Shown: one piece after another, positions 5,586-6,541 of the stretch | Layout of the letters: every line of letters starts with the position of its first letter | Position numbering within the stretch: the first letter of the stretch is position 1 | Assembly: GCA_030598425.1 (NCBI GenBank) | Contig: JAUVPY010000167.1 | Location: 1 to 6,541, forward strand | Length of the DNA stretch: 6,541 bases | Reading direction: 5' to 3' | DNA from: Anaerolineae bacterium | Lineage (GTDB): Bacteria > Chloroflexota > Anaerolineae > 4572-78 > NAK82 | The notes under the pieces: model-generated | Seen by the model: only the letters and a program-made list of their open reading frames with translations | Databases searched by the model: none | Told to the model about the DNA's origin: nothing | Position numbers and translations under genes: made by a program

Positions 5586-6541
5586 CTAACCTAATTCGCC
5601 CTGCGCCGCTTGGAGGATGCGAGTTAATTCAGCCTGCTGCGCTTCCTCCAGCGGCTCCGGGTGATGATGCTCCAGGATCCAATCTGTCTTTTCCCGGGCC
5701 ACGTCGATCGGGTCGCGATAGCGCTCGGACGCGCCGGGCTGGGCGGTCAGGTCAGAGAACTGTCGCCTTCGCATATGATCGCGGGTGTGTCGCTGCCCCA
5801 AGAAATGGCCGCGTGGCCCCACCGCCTTGATCACATCCAATGCCACCGCCTCGCGGCTGGTGTCCAGGCCGGCGGCGTCGATACGCACACGGTGGTAGAT
5901 GTCGGTGTCGAGGACCAGTTCCTCAGGATACAGCACCGTACAGCCTTCGAGTAGTCCCATCCCGCTGCCGGTCTCGGCCCCGCACAGCGCGCACAACATC
6001 AGACAGGCAGCAGAATCACCAGCCGATTGCCAGCCCGGTTCCAGAGCGTCCGTGCCGAAGAGGCCGGCCAGGGTGGGCACGCCCCACATATGGGCAAGTT
6101 CGACACCCACCGGATAGAACAGCTCCGCCTCCCAGGTCGTTCCCAGATAGGCTCCGGTTCGAGGGTGCATTACGCCAGGCATAAGCGAGTGATAGACCGG
6201 CGCGCCTGGATAGGCCATCTGGATCAGGACCATGGCGGCCACGATTTCGGCGTCGGCGGCCACGACCGTCCCGGCGATGGTGGCCGGCGCAGTCGAGCCG
6301 GTGTTGGCCATGGACATGAAGCCCACCGGCAGACCGGCCTCGGCGAAGACCAACGCTGATTCTGTGCCACCTTCGTCCTGTGCCAGTGGCGCAATGGTGC
6401 AGACCAGCGACGAAAGAGGCGGGCGCTCGCTCATCGTCGCTTCATCATCAGCAATGACTTGGGCCATCTCGACCGCGTAGCGGGCCATCCGCTCATCCAT
6501 CACCGTCTCCGTCTGTACATGCTTGACAGTGTTGTTGAAGC
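5586..6541 (-). CDS. MttB-family corrinoid methyltransferase C, partial (N-terminus outside the window)
   Basis: The last 317 residues of a third MttB-superfamily methyltransferase are visible. The frame is still open at the right edge, beginning FNNTVKHVQTETV, which aligns with residue 167 of mttB-B, so about 166 residues (500 nt) lie beyond. A GTG at 6503 is an internal valine codon, not the start. Identity to mttB-B over the shared part is about three-quarters by eye, with the same C-terminal end point. It keeps FMSMANTGSTAPATI, CALCGAETGSGMGLL and the Asp/Pro/Gln pattern, but carries a three-residue insertion and rewritten residues just after 'HPRTGAYL', and differs heavily around 'LEPGWQSAGDSAAC'. 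The stop is TAG (5586-5588). Because mttB-B ends at the same alignment position, this is an ordinary stop, not a readthrough codon. The likely role is demethylation of an amine related to, but perhaps different from, the mttB-B substrate. Confidence 0.88.
   Translation of the reverse strand, partial: FNNTVKHVQTETVMDERMARYAVEMAQVIADDEATMSERPPLSSLVCTIAPLAQDEGGTESALVFAEAGLPVGFMSMANTGSTAPATIAGTVVAADAEIVAAMVLIQMAYPGAPVYHSLMPGVMHPRTGAYLGTTWEAELFYPVGVELAHMWGVPTLAGLFGTDALEPGWQSAGDSAACLMLCALCGAETGSGMGLLEGCTVLYPEELVLDTDIYHRVRIDAAGLDTSREAVALDVIKAVGPRGHFLGQRHTRDHMRRRQFSDLTAQPGASERYRDPIDVAREKTDWILEHHHPEPLEEAQQAELTRILQAAQGELG

Noticed and set aside
5586..5588. TAG codon at the end of mttB-C as a possible pyrrolysine codon, with readthrough reaching a TGA that overlaps the mttB-B start.
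   Set aside because: Known MttB pyrrolysine is deep inside the protein. The paralogue mttB-B ends with TAA at the same alignment position, and the 12 codons beyond the TAG resemble nothing in the family. It is an ordinary stop.

Overview
The window is 6.5 kb of fairly GC-rich bacterial DNA. Every recognisable gene lies on the minus strand, so transcription runs from the right edge to the left. The visible order is: a truncated MttB-family methyltransferase (mttB-C, entering from the right edge), a full-length close paralogue (mttB-B), a third and divergent MttB-family protein (mttB-A), a 205-nt gap, a saccharopine dehydrogenase-like oxidoreductase, an agmatinase-type ureohydrolase, a 199-nt gap, and the first 17 codons of what looks like a class III (glutamate-1-semialdehyde aminomutase-like) aminotransferase running off the left edge. 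Long plus-strand frames antisense to these genes carry no recognisable motifs and are treated as shadows.

The three MttB proteins belong to the trimethylamine:corrinoid methyltransferase superfamily. Their frames have no internal amber codon, so they are of the non-pyrrolysine kind; the characterised members of that kind (MtgB, MtpB, MtcB) demethylate quaternary amines such as glycine betaine, proline betaine and carnitine. By eye, mttB-B and mttB-C are about three-quarters identical over the shared 317 residues. This suggests a fairly recent tandem duplication, with much of the divergence in two blocks near the presumed catalytic region. The downstream genes encode an NAD(P)-dependent imine/amino-acid type oxidoreductase, a dinuclear-manganese amidinohydrolase and probably a PLP aminotransferase. 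Together the set reads as a catabolic locus for an N-methylated amine, betaine or guanidino compound: demethylation first, then processing of the amino or guanidino remnant. That pathway is inference. No corrinoid protein, corrinoid reductive activase, transporter or regulator is visible in the window.

mttB-C to mttB-A are spaced by 38 and 74 nt, and the oxidoreductase and ureohydrolase by 26 nt, as expected of operons. The 205-nt gap may separate two transcription units. It holds a 9-nt inverted repeat and a strong Shine-Dalgarno sequence, but no convincing terminator. The gap before the left-edge gene holds a plausible sigma-70 promoter.

The organism cannot be fixed from this sequence. MttB-family expansion without pyrrolysine, moderately high GC and mixed ATG/TTG starts fit Chloroflexota or Desulfobacterota-like metagenomic lineages, or some Alphaproteobacteria. 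Chloroflexota is a low-confidence guess.
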